In this document: positions 52,934-62,085 of the stretch, one piece after another
Layout: each line of letters opens with the position of its first letter
Numbering within the stretch: the first letter of the stretch is position 1
DNA from: Pseudomonas putida
Lineage (GTDB): Bacteria; Pseudomonadota; Gammaproteobacteria; Pseudomonadales; Pseudomonadaceae
Assembly (NCBI RefSeq): GCF_003228315.1
Contig: NZ_CP029693.1
Coordinates: forward strand, 2,489,501-2,553,500
Length of the DNA: 64,000 bases
Reading direction: 5' to 3'
Notes under the pieces: model-generated
Told to the model about the DNA's origin: nothing
Seen by the model: only the letters and a program-made list of their open reading frames with translations
The model's database searches: none
Program-made: the position numbers and the translations under genes

Positions 52934-54025
52934 TCAGAGCTGACCCAGCACCGGCGTGCTCACGCGCACATCGGCATTTTGCCCACGGTGACGCAGCAAA
53001 TGGTCCATCAGCACGATCGCCATCATCGCTTCGGCGATCGGCGTGGCGCGGATGCCCACGCAGGGGTCGTGACGGCCCTTGGTAATGACGTCCACTGGAT
53101 TGCCGTGGATGTCGATGGAGCGGCCCGGGGTGGTGATGCTCGAGGTCGGCTTCAACGCCAGGTGGGCAACGATGGGCTGCCCGGAGGAAATACCACCGAG
53201 GATCCCGCCAGCGTTGTTGCTGAGGAAGCCTTCCGGCGTCAGCTCATCGCGATGCTCGGTGCCGCGTTGGGCAACGCAGGCGAAGCCGGCACCGATTTCC
53301 ACGCCCTTGACCGCATTGATGCTCATCAGCGCGTGGGCCAGTTCTGCATCGAGACGATCGAAAATCGGTTCGCCCAGGCCCGGCATCACGCCCTCAGCCA
53401 CCACGGTGATCTTCGCACCGACCGAATCCTGGTCGCGGCGCAGCTGGTCCATATAGGCTTCCAGCTCCGGAACCTTGTCCGGGTCCGGGCTGAAAAAAGC
53501 GTTCTGCTCCACCGAATCCCAAGTCTTGAACGGGATTTCGATCGGACCGAGCTGGCTCATGTAGCCGCGAATGACGATGCCCTGGCTGGCCAGGTACTTC
53601 TTGGCGATGGCGCCAGCCGCCACGCGCATGGCGGTTTCCCTCGCCGAGCTGCGACCGCCGCCGCGGTAATCGCGCTCGCCGTATTTGTGGTGGTAGGTGT
53701 AGTCGGCGTGTGCGGGACGGAACAGATCCTTGATCGCCGAGTAGTCCTTGGACTTCTGGTCGGTATTGCGAATCAACAGGCCGATGGCGCAACCGGTGGT
53801 GCGACCTTCGAATACGCCGGAGAGGATTTCGACCTCATCGGCTTCCTGGCGCTGGGTGGTGTGACGGCTGGTGCCGGGCTTGCGCCGGTCCAGGTCGCGT
53901 TGCAGATCCTCCAGGGAAATCTCAAGGCCCGGCGGGCAGCCATCGACAATGGCGACCAACGCCGGACCATGGCTTTCGCCCGCGGTGGTGACAGTGAACA
54001 GCTTGCCGTAGGTATTGCCGGACAT
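52934..54025 (-). CDS. aroC: Chorismate synthase
   Basis: A 363-residue FMN-dependent enzyme that forms chorismate from EPSP, the last shikimate-pathway step. Landmarks are [32 protein letters not shown] and the [16 protein letters not shown] segment. Start [10 protein letters not shown] follows a GGAGCG site. It is the first gene of the operon with the MFS and mtn genes. Confidence 0.98.
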   Translation of the reverse strand: MSGNTYGKLFTVTTAGESHGPALVAIVDGCPPGLEISLEDLQRDLDRRKPGTSRHTTQRQEADEVEILSGVFEGRTTGCAIGLLIRNTDQKSKDYSAIKDLFRPAHADYTYHHKYGERDYRGGGRSSARETAMRVAAGAIAKKYLASQGIVIRGYMSQLGPIEIPFKTWDSVEQNAFFSPDPDKVPELEAYMDQLRRDQDSVGAKITVVAEGVMPGLGEPIFDRLDAELAHALMSINAVKGVEIGAGFACVAQRGTEHRDELTPEGFLSNNAGGILGGISSGQPIVAHLALKPTSSITTPGRSIDIHGNPVDVITKGRHDPCVGIRATPIAEAMMAIVLMDHLLRHRGQNADVRVSTPVLGQL

Positions 54026-54157
54026 GCAGGACGCTCCGTGAAATCGAACCCAAATACGTAATGGGCGCCAGTATACGCAGGCTACCCAAGTAGTTCATCC
54101 TCGAACCTTATGGGTGCCTGCGAGTCCAACCGGCATCTTGTGAATGATGGCGCGATA

Positions 54158-55108
54158 ATGCTGCGAGTTTTGATCTTGAGCCTTACCCTGATATCCGGCT
54201 TCGCCCAGGCCACCGTGCTGCAACGGCCAATCACCCTGAACACTGGCAACGGCGAGCTATTCGGCTCGCTGCTGCTGCCAAAATCCGACACGCCGGTGCC
54301 GGTTGTGCTGATCATTTCCGGCTCCGGCCCGACGGATCGCGACGGCAATAACTCCGACGGCGGGCGCAATGACAGCCTCAAGCGCCTGGCGTGGGTCCTG
54401 GCCAAGCACAACATCGCCAGTGTGCGTTACGACAAACGCGGCGTGGCGGCGAGCCTGGCGGCTGCCCCGGACGAGCGCAACCTGACGGTTGAAGGCTATG
54501 TTGCCGACGCCCAAGCCTGGGGCCGCAAACTCAAGACCGATCCGCGCTTTGGCCAACTGATCCTGCTCGGGCACAGCGAAGGCGCGTTGATCGCCACCCT
54601 CGCCGCGCCGGATGTCGATGCAGCGGCAGTGATCTCCATGTCCGGCAGCGCGCGCCCCATCGACCAGGTATTGCGCGAGCAACTGGCCCGCAGCCTGCCG
54701 CCAGCGCTGATGCTGCGCAGCAACGAACTGCTCGACAGCCTCAAGGCCGGAAAACCCGACGACAACGTGCCGCCTCCCCTTCAGGCGATCTTCCGTCCGA
54801 GCGTGCAGCCGTACCTGATTTCGCTGTTTCGCCAGGACCCGGCGGCGGACTTCGCCCGCCTGAAAATGCCGGCGCTGATCATTCAGGGCAGCAACGACAT
54901 GCAGGTTGGCATCAATGACGCCCGCTTGCTCAAGGCGGCCAAACCGGATGCCGAACTGGCGCTGATCGAGGGCATGAACCATGTCCTGCGCATCGTGCCC
55001 AACGACGTCAAGCGTCAGTTGGCGTCCTATAAAGATCCCAATTTGCCACTGGCGGCCGAGCTGGGCGCCCGCATTCTCGGGTTTATTGACGAACTTCGCG
55101 CCAGTTAG
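54158..55108 (+). CDS. Secreted alpha/beta hydrolase
   Basis: A 316-residue hydrolase with a signal peptide (MLRVLILSLTLISGFAQA). SGSGPTDRDGNN contributes the oxyanion region, the nucleophile elbow is LGHSEGALIA, IQGSNDMQVG gives the acid and GMNHVLR the histidine. Several bacterial proteins of this type are annotated as dienelactone hydrolase-like or peptidase S9-like; the substrate is unknown. The start signals are weak. It is divergent from aroC, and the coiled-coil gene follows 89 nt downstream. Confidence 0.88.
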   Translation: MLRVLILSLTLISGFAQATVLQRPITLNTGNGELFGSLLLPKSDTPVPVVLIISGSGPTDRDGNNSDGGRNDSLKRLAWVLAKHNIASVRYDKRGVAASLAAAPDERNLTVEGYVADAQAWGRKLKTDPRFGQLILLGHSEGALIATLAAPDVDAAAVISMSGSARPIDQVLREQLARSLPPALMLRSNELLDSLKAGKPDDNVPPPLQAIFRPSVQPYLISLFRQDPAADFARLKMPALIIQGSNDMQVGINDARLLKAAKPDAELALIEGMNHVLRIVPNDVKRQLASYKDPNLPLAAELGARILGFIDELRAS

Positions 55109-55197
55109 GCCTCCAGTCCTGAAAAAAACGGCCGATAAGCCTTTGTCGCCAGCACACATGCTGGCGACGAGCTGAGCTTGGACAGGATCTCGCCGTT

Positions 55198-55989
55198 ATG
55201 ACTGATACCCCGACTACACCCGACACCACCGCTGAAAAAGAAGCACCGCCAGCGGTCGAGCTGCCATGGGCGGACGTCCACGTCGAGCACCACAAGATGC
55301 TCCGCCTGGCGCCCTTGCAGACCGATCGCAACACCGGCGGGCGGCCCCTGCGCTTTGTCGAATTCGGCTACGCCGAACGCAATGACAAACAGCGCAGCCT
55401 GATGCGCATGACCATCACGCTGCCGGGGCAGCGGGTGCGCAAGGAACAGAATCACCTGGACGTGTGGGTCGACCACACGGAGAAACGCGTGCATTTCGGC
55501 CCGGACAGCGGCCTGCAGATCGAACCGCTGAACCGTGGCATCGGCCGCTTCATGGCGGCGCAAGGCATCAACTGGGCGAAGAAACGCTGGCCCGGTTACA
55601 CCGTCGACGGCACCGACCTGAACAACAAGGACGCGCTGAACGAAGACACGCGCCTGCGCCGCGATCACTTTCTGCGGGTCCACGGTTTTGATGTGGTGTA
55701 TGCCGACGCCCAGCATTTGAAGGGTAGTGTCAAAGAGGTGCAGGTCGGCGACCTGCTCGGCGACTGGAATACGGAAAAGCTGCAGGTCGTGGAAATTCTC
55801 GAAGCGGCGCAGATGCTCCAGCAGGCCGAACAGAACCTGGCCGAGCAGGAAGTCAAACTCAAGAAGCACGAAGAGAAAGTCAGCAAGTACAAGCGTGAAG
55901 ACGCGGGGTTGCGGTTCACCATTACCTGCCTGGTTGCGTTTGCGGTGTTTCAGGCGGGGTTGTTGATCTGGATTGCGACGCACCGCTGA
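55198..55989 (+). CDS. Hypothetical tail-anchored coiled-coil protein
   Basis: A 263-residue protein that I do not recognise. After a Thr/Pro-rich start there is a folded region (about 20-190, with FVEFGYAERNDKQRSLMRMTITLP and WAKKRWPGYTVDGTDLNNKDALNEDTRLRRDHFLRVHGF). A coiled coil follows (about 196-234, LQVVEILEAAQMLQQAEQ...), then a single C-terminal membrane helix (about 242-260) ending THR. This layout puts the main domain in the cytosol as a tail-anchored protein. It is conserved-looking but of unknown role. Confidence 0.78.
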   Translation: MTDTPTTPDTTAEKEAPPAVELPWADVHVEHHKMLRLAPLQTDRNTGGRPLRFVEFGYAERNDKQRSLMRMTITLPGQRVRKEQNHLDVWVDHTEKRVHFGPDSGLQIEPLNRGIGRFMAAQGINWAKKRWPGYTVDGTDLNNKDALNEDTRLRRDHFLRVHGFDVVYADAQHLKGSVKEVQVGDLLGDWNTEKLQVVEILEAAQMLQQAEQNLAEQEVKLKKHEEKVSKYKREDAGLRFTITCLVAFAVFQAGLLIWIATHR

Positions 55990-56012
55990 CGGCTTGAAAC
56001 CGCGGTGCGGCC

Positions 56013-56102
56013 ATCGCGGGCAAGCCACGCTCCCACAGGTTTTACGTTTGCCACATCATCTGGGCACGACACAACACCTGTGGGAGCGGGCTTGCCCGCG
56101 AT
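56013..56102. repeat. REPIN, GCGGGCTTGCCCGCGAT subtype
   Basis: Left arm ATCGCGGGCAAGCCACGCTCCCAC (from 56013), right arm ending at 56102; the left arm differs at the inner loop (CCACGC against GCGGGC), so the outer part pairs best. Confidence 0.9.
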
Positions 56103-56114
56103 AGGATTTAAAGG

Positions 56115-57023
56115 TCAGACGCGAGAAGCGAACAGCGCCTGATGATCCCGGCATTGCTCGGCCGTCAACATGAACACACCATGCCCGCCGCGCTCGAATT
56201 CGAGCCAGGCAAAATCAACTTCCGGGTACAACGCCTCAACGTGCACCTGGCTGTTGCCCACCTCGACAATCAACAAGCCCTTCTCGGTCAGGTGATTCGC
56301 CGCTTCGGCGAGCATGCGCCGCACCAGGTTCAAGCCATCGTCACCACAGGCCAGGCCCAGTTCCGGCTCATGCTGGTACTCGTCCGGCATGTCGGCGAAA
56401 TCTTCGGCATCAACGTAAGGCGGGTTCGACACGATCAGGTCGAAACGCTGCCCCGGCAAGCCATCGAAGCCATCGCCCTGCACCGTGTAGACCCGCATAT
56501 CGACGCCATGGCGCTCGATGTTCTGGTTGGCTACTTCCAGCGCTTCGAACGACAGATCGGCCAATACCACTTCGGCGTTCTGGAATTCGTAGGCGCAGGC
56601 GATACCGATGCAGCCGGAGCCGGTGCACAGGTCGAGGATCCGTGCCGGCTCTTTGCCCAGCCAAGGGGTGAAACGGTTTTCGATCAGTTCGCCAATCGGC
56701 GAGCGTGGGATCAGCACGCGCTCATCGACGATGAAGGACAGGCCGCAGAACCAGGCTTCGCCCAGCAGGTAGGCGGTCGGCACGCGTTCTTCGATACGAC
56801 GCTTGAGCAATAGCTGCAAATGCGCGACTTCGTCTTCTTCCAGATTGCAGTCGAGGTAGCTGTCAGCGATTTCCCACGGCAAGTGCAGCGCACCCAACAC
56901 CAGTTGACGGGCTTCGTCCCAGGCGTTGTCGGTGCCGTGGCCGAAAAACAGATCCTCCCCATGGAAGCGGCTGACGGCCCAACGGATATGGTCACGCAGG
57001 GTGCGAAGGCGGGAAGTGATCAC
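56115..57023 (-). CDS. prmB: Ribosomal protein L3 N5-glutamine methyltransferase
   Basis: A 302-residue SAM methyltransferase that methylates a glutamine in L3. [16 protein letters not shown] is the SAM-binding motif and SNPPYVD the catalytic NPPY. The N-terminal helical domain ([10 protein letters not shown]) is typical of PrmB and separates it from PrmC. The convergent REPIN lies 12 nt after the stop. Chromosomal closeness to aroC and an Smr gene is a wider gamma-proteobacterial pattern. Confidence 0.95.
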   Translation of the reverse strand: MITSRLRTLRDHIRWAVSRFHGEDLFFGHGTDNAWDEARQLVLGALHLPWEIADSYLDCNLEEDEVAHLQLLLKRRIEERVPTAYLLGEAWFCGLSFIVDERVLIPRSPIGELIENRFTPWLGKEPARILDLCTGSGCIGIACAYEFQNAEVVLADLSFEALEVANQNIERHGVDMRVYTVQGDGFDGLPGQRFDLIVSNPPYVDAEDFADMPDEYQHEPELGLACGDDGLNLVRRMLAEAANHLTEKGLLIVEVGNSQVHVEALYPEVDFAWLEFERGGHGVFMLTAEQCRDHQALFASRV

Positions 57024-57264
57024 GACGGCAAACTCCAGAAAAATCGACGGGCGATTCTACCAGTCAAACGTCTTTGCGACGACGCTGCAGGAAAACACCG
57101 ACATCGATGTAGGGCTAATCTCTTTTTACCGCCCGCTATTGAACAAAACGGACCACTTGACAACGCTGCACGCCAGTAACGACGGTGCCTACGATGGTAG
57201 CGATTCACAGAAACGCTCAGCCAGAGGACAATGGCGCAAAAGCCCCACTCCAAGGAGCCCCAGA

Positions 57265-57855
57265 ATGTCCGTTCCACAAACGATGTTTCAACTCAGCGGC
57301 CGCGGTTATGCAGCAGCCAAACTGAGTCATGCGACCCTGATCATCATCGATGCCCAGAAAGAGTACCTCAGCGGCCCCCTGGCCCTGAGCGGCATGGATG
57401 AGGCGGTTGCGAACATCAAACAATTGGTGACTGCCGCCCGCGCGGCCGGTCGGCCAATCGTGCATGTCAGCCACCTCGGCACCGTCGGTGGCCTGTTCGA
57501 CCCTCGCGGCGAGCGTGGGCAATTCATCCCGGGGCTGGAACCGCTGGCCGGCGAAATCAGGATTGAAAAGATCCTGCCGAGCGCCTTTCACGGCACCGAC
57601 CTGAAAAAACGCCTGGAGGACCTGGGTTCGGTGGACCTGGTGGTGTGTGGCTTCATGAGCCACTCCAGTGTCAGCACCACGGTACGGGCGGCGAAAAACC
57701 TGGGCTTCCGCTGCACGCTCGTGGAAGACGCCTGCGCCACCCGCGACTTGCCTTACAAAGGTGGCGTGTTGAGCGCCGAGCATGTGCAACAGACCGAGAT
57801 GGCAATCATGGCGGACAACTTTGCCGCCGTTGCCCAGACCACCAGCCTGGTCTGA
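57265..57855 (+). CDS. Isochorismatase-fold (cysteine hydrolase-like) protein without the catalytic Cys
   Basis: A 196-residue isochorismatase-superfamily protein. Asp29 (LIIIDAQKEY) and Lys102 (IEKILPSAF) match the family triad. The segment that normally has the nucleophilic Cys (G-x-x-T-x-x-C-V) reads GFMSHSSV with Ser135. It therefore cannot act as a cysteine amidase. It could resemble the Cys-less isochorismatases or have lost catalysis. AAGGAGCCCCAGA is a strong start. It is divergent from prmB (241 nt between). Confidence 0.88.
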   Translation: MSVPQTMFQLSGRGYAAAKLSHATLIIIDAQKEYLSGPLALSGMDEAVANIKQLVTAARAAGRPIVHVSHLGTVGGLFDPRGERGQFIPGLEPLAGEIRIEKILPSAFHGTDLKKRLEDLGSVDLVVCGFMSHSSVSTTVRAAKNLGFRCTLVEDACATRDLPYKGGVLSAEHVQQTEMAIMADNFAAVAQTTSLV

Positions 57856-57985
57856 TCCATGATCAATGAGCGGCCCATGCGCCGCTCATCCGCTAAAGCC
57901 TCTCAATAGCTGCAATTGTCTTAGCCTCAGGAACAACCCGGTCAACTTCCGGTCGAAGGGCCGATACCCACTGAGGAAGGTCGGA

Positions 57986-58306
57986 ATGAAGTTATCCGAT
58001 GGTTTTGACGCTCGCCGCCTGCGCCCGAAAGGCCAGCGCAACTGGCGTTTTCGAATCGGCGCGGCATTCGCCGCGCTGCTGGCAACCTGCGGAGTGCTGC
58101 TCGCCATGGCCGGCGTCGCCGCCCTGCTGGGCCACGCCCCATCCCTGGGCGAGTTGAACAGCAACCGTGCAGGCGCTGCGGTGATCCTGGTGATCGGCCT
58201 GTTCGTGCTGTACATCGGCGTATGGTTGTGGCGCCGTTGCCGACGCCGCTCGCGGCAGTCCCGAGAGCTGAGCATGTCTCCGCACCTGATGAAAAAACAC
58301 GACTGA
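57986..58306 (+). CDS. Hypothetical two-helix membrane protein
   Basis: A 106-residue protein with a basic N-terminus (RRLRPKGQRNWRFRIG), two hydrophobic helices (about 24-46 and 64-82) and a basic cytosolic tail (RRCRRRSRQSR). Both ends should face the cytosol. GAGGAAGG precedes the ATG. No family is recognised. It lies between the isochorismatase-fold gene and the Smr gene. Confidence 0.78.
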   Translation: MKLSDGFDARRLRPKGQRNWRFRIGAAFAALLATCGVLLAMAGVAALLGHAPSLGELNSNRAGAAVILVIGLFVLYIGVWLWRRCRRRSRQSRELSMSPHLMKKHD

Positions 58307-58394
58307 AACCCGGCCTGTATCGAACGTCGCGCGTTTTGTCGCGCGCCCATTTGCTTCGAGTTGGGTAAACTGGCCGCCCTTCGCGGAGGCTGAC

Positions 58395-58952
58395 ATGCAA
58401 GACGACGATTTTTCCCTTTTCAAAAGCGCGATCCAGGGCGTCAAGCCCATCAAGCACGATCGCGCCGAAACCGGCAAACCCAAAGCTGACCGCGCGCAGA
58501 TCGCCAAGCTGCGCCAGGCCGCCACCGTGCGCGTCGACGCCACCACGGTTGACGGGCTGTCCGATCAATTCGTCATCGACGTCGGGCCTGAAGACGAGCT
58601 GATGTGGGCACGTGACGGCGTGCAGGAAAGCCAGATGCGCAAGCTCAAGGTTGGGCAGATTCCGTTCGAAGGCAGTCTCGACCTGCACGGTATGAGCGTG
58701 GAAAAGGCCCGGGAAACACTCTGGGCTTTTCTCGCTGAAGCGACCAAATTCGAAATCCGCTGCGTGCGCGTCACCCACGGCAAGGCCGTGCGCCTGGACG
58801 GCAAGCGGCCGATGATCAAAAGCCACGTCAACACTTGGCTGCGCCAGCATCCGCAGGTACTTGGCTTCACCTCTTGCCAGGCGAAACACGGCGGTGCCGG
58901 CGCGGTTTATGTGATGCTCAAACGCACCATGATGGAAGGTCGCGACGAGTAA
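58395..58952 (+). CDS. Smr-domain protein (SmrA/SmrB-like)
   Basis: A 185-residue protein with a C-terminal Smr domain: SLDLHGM, CVRVTHGKA and GAGAVYVML. In E. coli SmrB is an endonuclease that cuts mRNA between collided ribosomes, and smrB lies next to prmB and near aroC; the same neighbourhood here suggests orthology, but the N-terminal extension was not compared. Possible nuclease residues are the DLHG Asp-His and the HGK His. Confidence 0.88.
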   Translation: MQDDDFSLFKSAIQGVKPIKHDRAETGKPKADRAQIAKLRQAATVRVDATTVDGLSDQFVIDVGPEDELMWARDGVQESQMRKLKVGQIPFEGSLDLHGMSVEKARETLWAFLAEATKFEIRCVRVTHGKAVRLDGKRPMIKSHVNTWLRQHPQVLGFTSCQAKHGGAGAVYVMLKRTMMEGRDE

Positions 58953-59029
58953 AGCTGATGCATCGCGCTTGCAGCGCCGTGCCGGCCACCGTACCCTTGT
59001 TCTTTGCGTAAAATCCCACAGGTAGTTTC

Positions 59030-59575
59030 ATGTCCCTGGAACAGAATTACACCGCGATCCTTGGCCAATTGGGCGAGGACGTCTCCCGCGAAGGCCTGCT
59101 CGACACGCCAAAACGTGCCGCCAAAGCCATGAAGTACCTCTGCCGCGGCTACGAACAGACGCTCGAAGAAGTCACCAACGGTGCCTTGTTCAGCTCCGAC
59201 AACAGCGAAATGGTGCTGGTCAAGGACATCGAGCTCTACTCGTTGTGCGAACACCATCTGCTGCCATTCATCGGCAAGGCCCACGTCGCCTACATCCCGA
59301 GCGGCAAGGTGTTGGGCCTGTCGAAGGTTGCACGGATCGTCGACATGTACGCCCGCCGCCTGCAGATCCAGGAAAACCTCAGCCGCCAGATCGCCGATGC
59401 GGTCCAGCAGGTGACCGGTGCACTGGGTGTCGCCGTGGTGATCGAAGCCAAGCACATGTGCATGATGATGCGCGGTGTGGAAAAGCAGAATTCGTCGATG
59501 ATCACCTCGGTGATGCTCGGTGAGTTCCGCGAAAACGCCGCGACCCGCAGCGAATTCCTCAGCCTGATCAAGTAA
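59030..59575 (+). CDS. folE: GTP cyclohydrolase I
   Basis: A 181-residue FolE type IA enzyme that opens GTP to dihydroneopterin triphosphate in folate synthesis. Zinc ligands are in [10 protein letters not shown] (Cys73, His76) and KHMCMMM (about Cys144). The family length and the start [10 protein letters not shown] agree. It follows the Smr gene by 77 nt and ends at a terminator. Confidence 0.96.
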   Translation: MSLEQNYTAILGQLGEDVSREGLLDTPKRAAKAMKYLCRGYEQTLEEVTNGALFSSDNSEMVLVKDIELYSLCEHHLLPFIGKAHVAYIPSGKVLGLSKVARIVDMYARRLQIQENLSRQIADAVQQVTGALGVAVVIEAKHMCMMMRGVEKQNSSMITSVMLGEFRENAATRSEFLSLIK

Positions 59576-59589
59576 TTCGCGGCAAAAGG

Positions 59590-59618
59590 AAAACCGGCAT
59601 TCATCGCCGGTTTTTTTT
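59590..59618 (+). terminator. Intrinsic terminator of folE
   Basis: Stem AAACCGGC/GCCGGTTT (59591-59598 with 59606-59613) followed by eight T. Confidence 0.95.
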
Positions 59619-59679
59619 CGCCCGTGAAAAATCAGGTAAGCTGCGCGCCTTTCTCAATTTGCCCCGTGAGGCTTGTACC

Positions 59680-60051
59680 GTGTTAGTCAAAGCGCTTCGT
59701 GTCGGCCTCGGCCAACTGATCATCTTCATCGATTTCCTCACCCGCCCCGGCAAGAAAAAGCGCCCCGCCGCTGCTCAAGCCCAGGTCGAAGCCGCCGCCA
59801 AGGGCCTGACCCTGTATCAATTCCACGCCTGCCCGTTCTGCGTGAAAACCCGCCGCACCCTGCGCCGCCTGAACGTGCCGGTGGCGTTGCGTGATGCGAA
59901 GAACAACGAACAGGATCGCCAGACCCTGCTGGAGCAAGGCGGCAAGATCAAGGTACCGTGCCTGCGGATTGAAGAAGATGGCAAGACCACCTGGATGTAT
60001 GAGTCCAAGGTGATCATTGATTATCTGGATAAGCGTTTCGCTGCTGTCTGA
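59680..60051 (+). CDS. Glutaredoxin-like protein
   Basis: A 123-residue protein with a hydrophobic N-terminal part (VGLGQLIIFIDFLTRPGK) and a glutaredoxin domain from about 45: YQFHACPFCVKTRR with the dithiol CPFC, then KIKVPCLRIEEDGKTTWMYES with the cis-Pro and glutathione loop, and YLDKRF. The start is GTG (59680), preceded by GAGG at 8 nt. The N-terminal segment may associate it with the membrane. Confidence 0.9.
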   Translation: MLVKALRVGLGQLIIFIDFLTRPGKKKRPAAAQAQVEAAAKGLTLYQFHACPFCVKTRRTLRRLNVPVALRDAKNNEQDRQTLLEQGGKIKVPCLRIEEDGKTTWMYESKVIIDYLDKRFAAV

Positions 60052-60072
60052 TGGTTTTGTGGTGTGATTGAT

Positions 60073-60157
60073 GGCCTCATCGCGAGCAAGCTCGCTCCCA
60101 CAGGGTTTTGTGAACGCCGCATATCACTGTGGGAGCGAGCTTGCTCGCGATGAGGCC
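60073..60157. repeat. REPIN
   Basis: Perfect 31-bp arms (60073-60103 with 60127-60157) with the GAGCGAGCTTGCTCGCGAT core, extended by GGCCTC/GAGGCC. It lies between the glutaredoxin gene and its terminator region. Confidence 0.95.
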
Positions 60158-60182
60158 GGTACAAACACCGAAAATCTCGGAC

Positions 60183-60212
60183 AAAAAAACCGGCCCTTGA
60201 GCCGGTTTTTTT
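60183..60212. terminator. Bidirectional terminator glutaredoxin / aminotransferase
   Basis: Stem AAAACCGGC/GCCGGTTTT (60186-60194 with 60201-60209), A-run and T-run on the flanks. Confidence 0.93.
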
Positions 60213-60222
60213 GTTTCAGAGA

Positions 60223-61389
60223 TCAGGCCGCTTTCGCCGCCTGAGCCTGTCGCACCACCGCCGCCAACCGCCCAAGCCCTTCATCGAGCCGCGCTGGATC
60301 GATGTGGCTGAAGTTCAGCCGCAGATGCCCATGATGGTTATCCGGCTCGGGAAAGAACGGCTCCCCCGGCATGAACGCCACATCATCGGCCAACGCCGCA
60401 TTCAACAAGGTTCGAGTGTCCAGCGGCTGCTTGAGCGTCAGCCAGAAAAACAGCCCGCCCTGTGGCGCGTTCCAATCCGCCAGATCGAAAAAGTGCTTTT
60501 CCAGCGCCGCTTGAAACGCATCGCGACGTTCCCGGTAGAAATCGCGCAATTCACTCAGATGCTGCTGATAGGACGCGCTGCCAATCCATTGCAGCGCTTG
60601 CCACTGGCCAACCCGATTGGTGTGCAGATCCGCCGACTGCTTGAGCTTGAGCAGGTGCGGGAACAGATCCGGGCTGGCGATCAGATAACCCACACGCAAC
60701 CCCGGCAGCAGGGTTTTCGAGACGGTCCCGGTGTAGATCCAGCTGGATTTTTCCAGGCGCCCGGCAATCGGTCTGGCGCTGCCGCCATCGAAAGTCAGTT
60801 CGCGGTAGGGCTCATCTTCGATCAGCGTCACACCAAACTCATCAAGCATGGCCGCTACCGCCTCGCGCTTGACCTCGCTGTAACGTACCGCCGACGGATT
60901 CTGGAAAGTCGGGATCAGGTAGATGAACGCCGGGCGATGTTGCTCCAGGCGCAAGCGCAATTGCGTCAGGTCAGGTCCATCCGCCTCCAGCGGCACGGTG
61001 AGGCAATCGGCACCGAACAGCTGGAAAATCTGCAACGCCGCCAGATAGGTCGGGGCTTCGAGGACGATTTCCGTGCCTTTGTCGATGTAGAGCTTGGCCG
61101 CCAGATCGAGGGTTTGCTGGGAACCGCTGACCACCAGCACCTGGCTCGCCTCGCATGGCAAGCCCAAGGCCCGCGCCTCGGCCGCCAGGGCTTCACGCAA
61201 GGCCGGTTCACCTTCGCTCATGCCGTATTGGCCCATGGACACCGGCATATCCGCCCACTCGACTTTGGGCAGCATGGCTTCGGCGGGCAAGCCTCCGGCA
61301 AATGACATCACCTGCGGACGCTGGGCGGCAGCAAGGATTTCACGGATCAAAGAACTTTTAAGGCGCGAGACACGTTCGGAAAAAGCCAT
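60223..61389 (-). CDS. PLP-dependent aminotransferase (2-aminoadipate/LysN-like)
   Basis: A 388-residue fold-type I transaminase (class I/II) with SFAGGLPAEAMLP, SGSQQTLDLAAKLY, the Schiff-base lysine in TGTVSKTLLPGLRVGY and LRLNFSH near the end. It resembles the stand-alone aminotransferases related to MocR C-termini (LysN/AAT type) that use alpha-aminoadipate, leucine or aromatic substrates. The ATG at 61389 is 14 codons into the open frame and gives the family start. It is divergent from the MarR gene. Confidence 0.9.
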   Translation of the reverse strand: MAFSERVSRLKSSLIREILAAAQRPQVMSFAGGLPAEAMLPKVEWADMPVSMGQYGMSEGEPALREALAAEARALGLPCEASQVLVVSGSQQTLDLAAKLYIDKGTEIVLEAPTYLAALQIFQLFGADCLTVPLEADGPDLTQLRLRLEQHRPAFIYLIPTFQNPSAVRYSEVKREAVAAMLDEFGVTLIEDEPYRELTFDGGSARPIAGRLEKSSWIYTGTVSKTLLPGLRVGYLIASPDLFPHLLKLKQSADLHTNRVGQWQALQWIGSASYQQHLSELRDFYRERRDAFQAALEKHFFDLADWNAPQGGLFFWLTLKQPLDTRTLLNAALADDVAFMPGEPFFPEPDNHHGHLRLNFSHIDPARLDEGLGRLAAVVRQAQAAKAA

Positions 61390-61471
61390 GGGGATCACCG
61401 GTAGCGAGGCCAGAGGAAAATGAGTCAAACTTATTGACCGAAATTACGACAGCCTGAGCGGATACGTCAAT

Positions 61472-61915
61472 ATGCTTGACCTTAAAAACCCCAATTCCCA
61501 GCAACAGGCCATGGAAGCGTTTTTCTTCGGCTACCAGGCCTTCACCGCCAAGGCCGACGAAATGCTTGAGCGCCGAGGCTTGAGCCGGGTGCATCAACGC
61601 ATCGTGTTTTTCGTCGCCCGCTACCCGAACCTCAGCGTCAAGGAGTTGCTGGAACTGCTTGGCGTGACCAAGCAGGCGCTGAACATGCCGCTGCGTCAGC
61701 TGCTGGAAATGCATCTGGTGAACAGCGTCGCTTGCGAGACGGACAAGCGTAAACGGCTGCTGGAGTTGACCGAGGAAGGTGCGCGGTTTGAACAGGCGTT
61801 GCGCCGTGAGCAGGTGAAGTTGCTGGAGCGGGTGTTCAGTGAGGCTGGAGAGGCGGCGGTGAATGGATGGTTGGCGGTGAATCTGGCCCTTGGTGAAAAC
61901 CAACAAAAAATCTGA
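61472..61915 (+). CDS. MarR-family transcriptional regulator
   Basis: A 147-residue MarR protein: helix 1-2 region (FFFGYQAFTAKADEMLERRGL), winged helix with VKELLELLGVTKQALNMPLRQLLEM, and the beta wing (ACETDKRKRLLELTEEG). It is divergent from the aminotransferase gene (82 nt), its probable target. The ligand is unknown. No good cysteine pair for redox sensing is visible. GTCAATATG gives a weak ribosome-binding site. Confidence 0.92.
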   Translation: MLDLKNPNSQQQAMEAFFFGYQAFTAKADEMLERRGLSRVHQRIVFFVARYPNLSVKELLELLGVTKQALNMPLRQLLEMHLVNSVACETDKRKRLLELTEEGARFEQALRREQVKLLERVFSEAGEAAVNGWLAVNLALGENQQKI

Positions 61916-61927
61916 GTACCACAAAAC

Positions 61928-61993
61928 CATCGCGAGCAGGCTCGCTCCTACAGGTGACCGCATTTCCCCTGTGGGAGCGAGCCTGCTCGCGAA
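61928..61993. repeat. REPIN, compact
   Basis: Left arm CATCGCGAGCAGGCTCGCTC (from 61928), right arm ending GCGAA at 61993, with only a 14-nt centre. The left copy ends CCTACAGG and the right begins CCTGTGGG, so the tips differ. Confidence 0.94.
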
Positions 61994-62057
61994 TACGTCC
62001 GAACAGACGATATATCCCTATTTCCAAAATTTTCGTCGACAAAACCAAAAACATTAT

Positions 62058-62085
62058 TTGCTTTATTTGTATACAAAAGCATAAT
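62058..62085 (+). promoter_or_regulatory. Promoter of the purine permease with palindromic operator in the spacer
   Basis: TTGCTT (62058-62063), 16 nt, CATAAT (62080-62085). A perfect 12-bp palindrome TTTGTATACAAA occupies 62066-62077 in the spacer. TTGTATACAA-type sites are typical of GntR (FadR-subfamily) regulators; the identity here is inferred. The start should be near 62092, 115 nt before the GTG. Confidence 0.7.
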
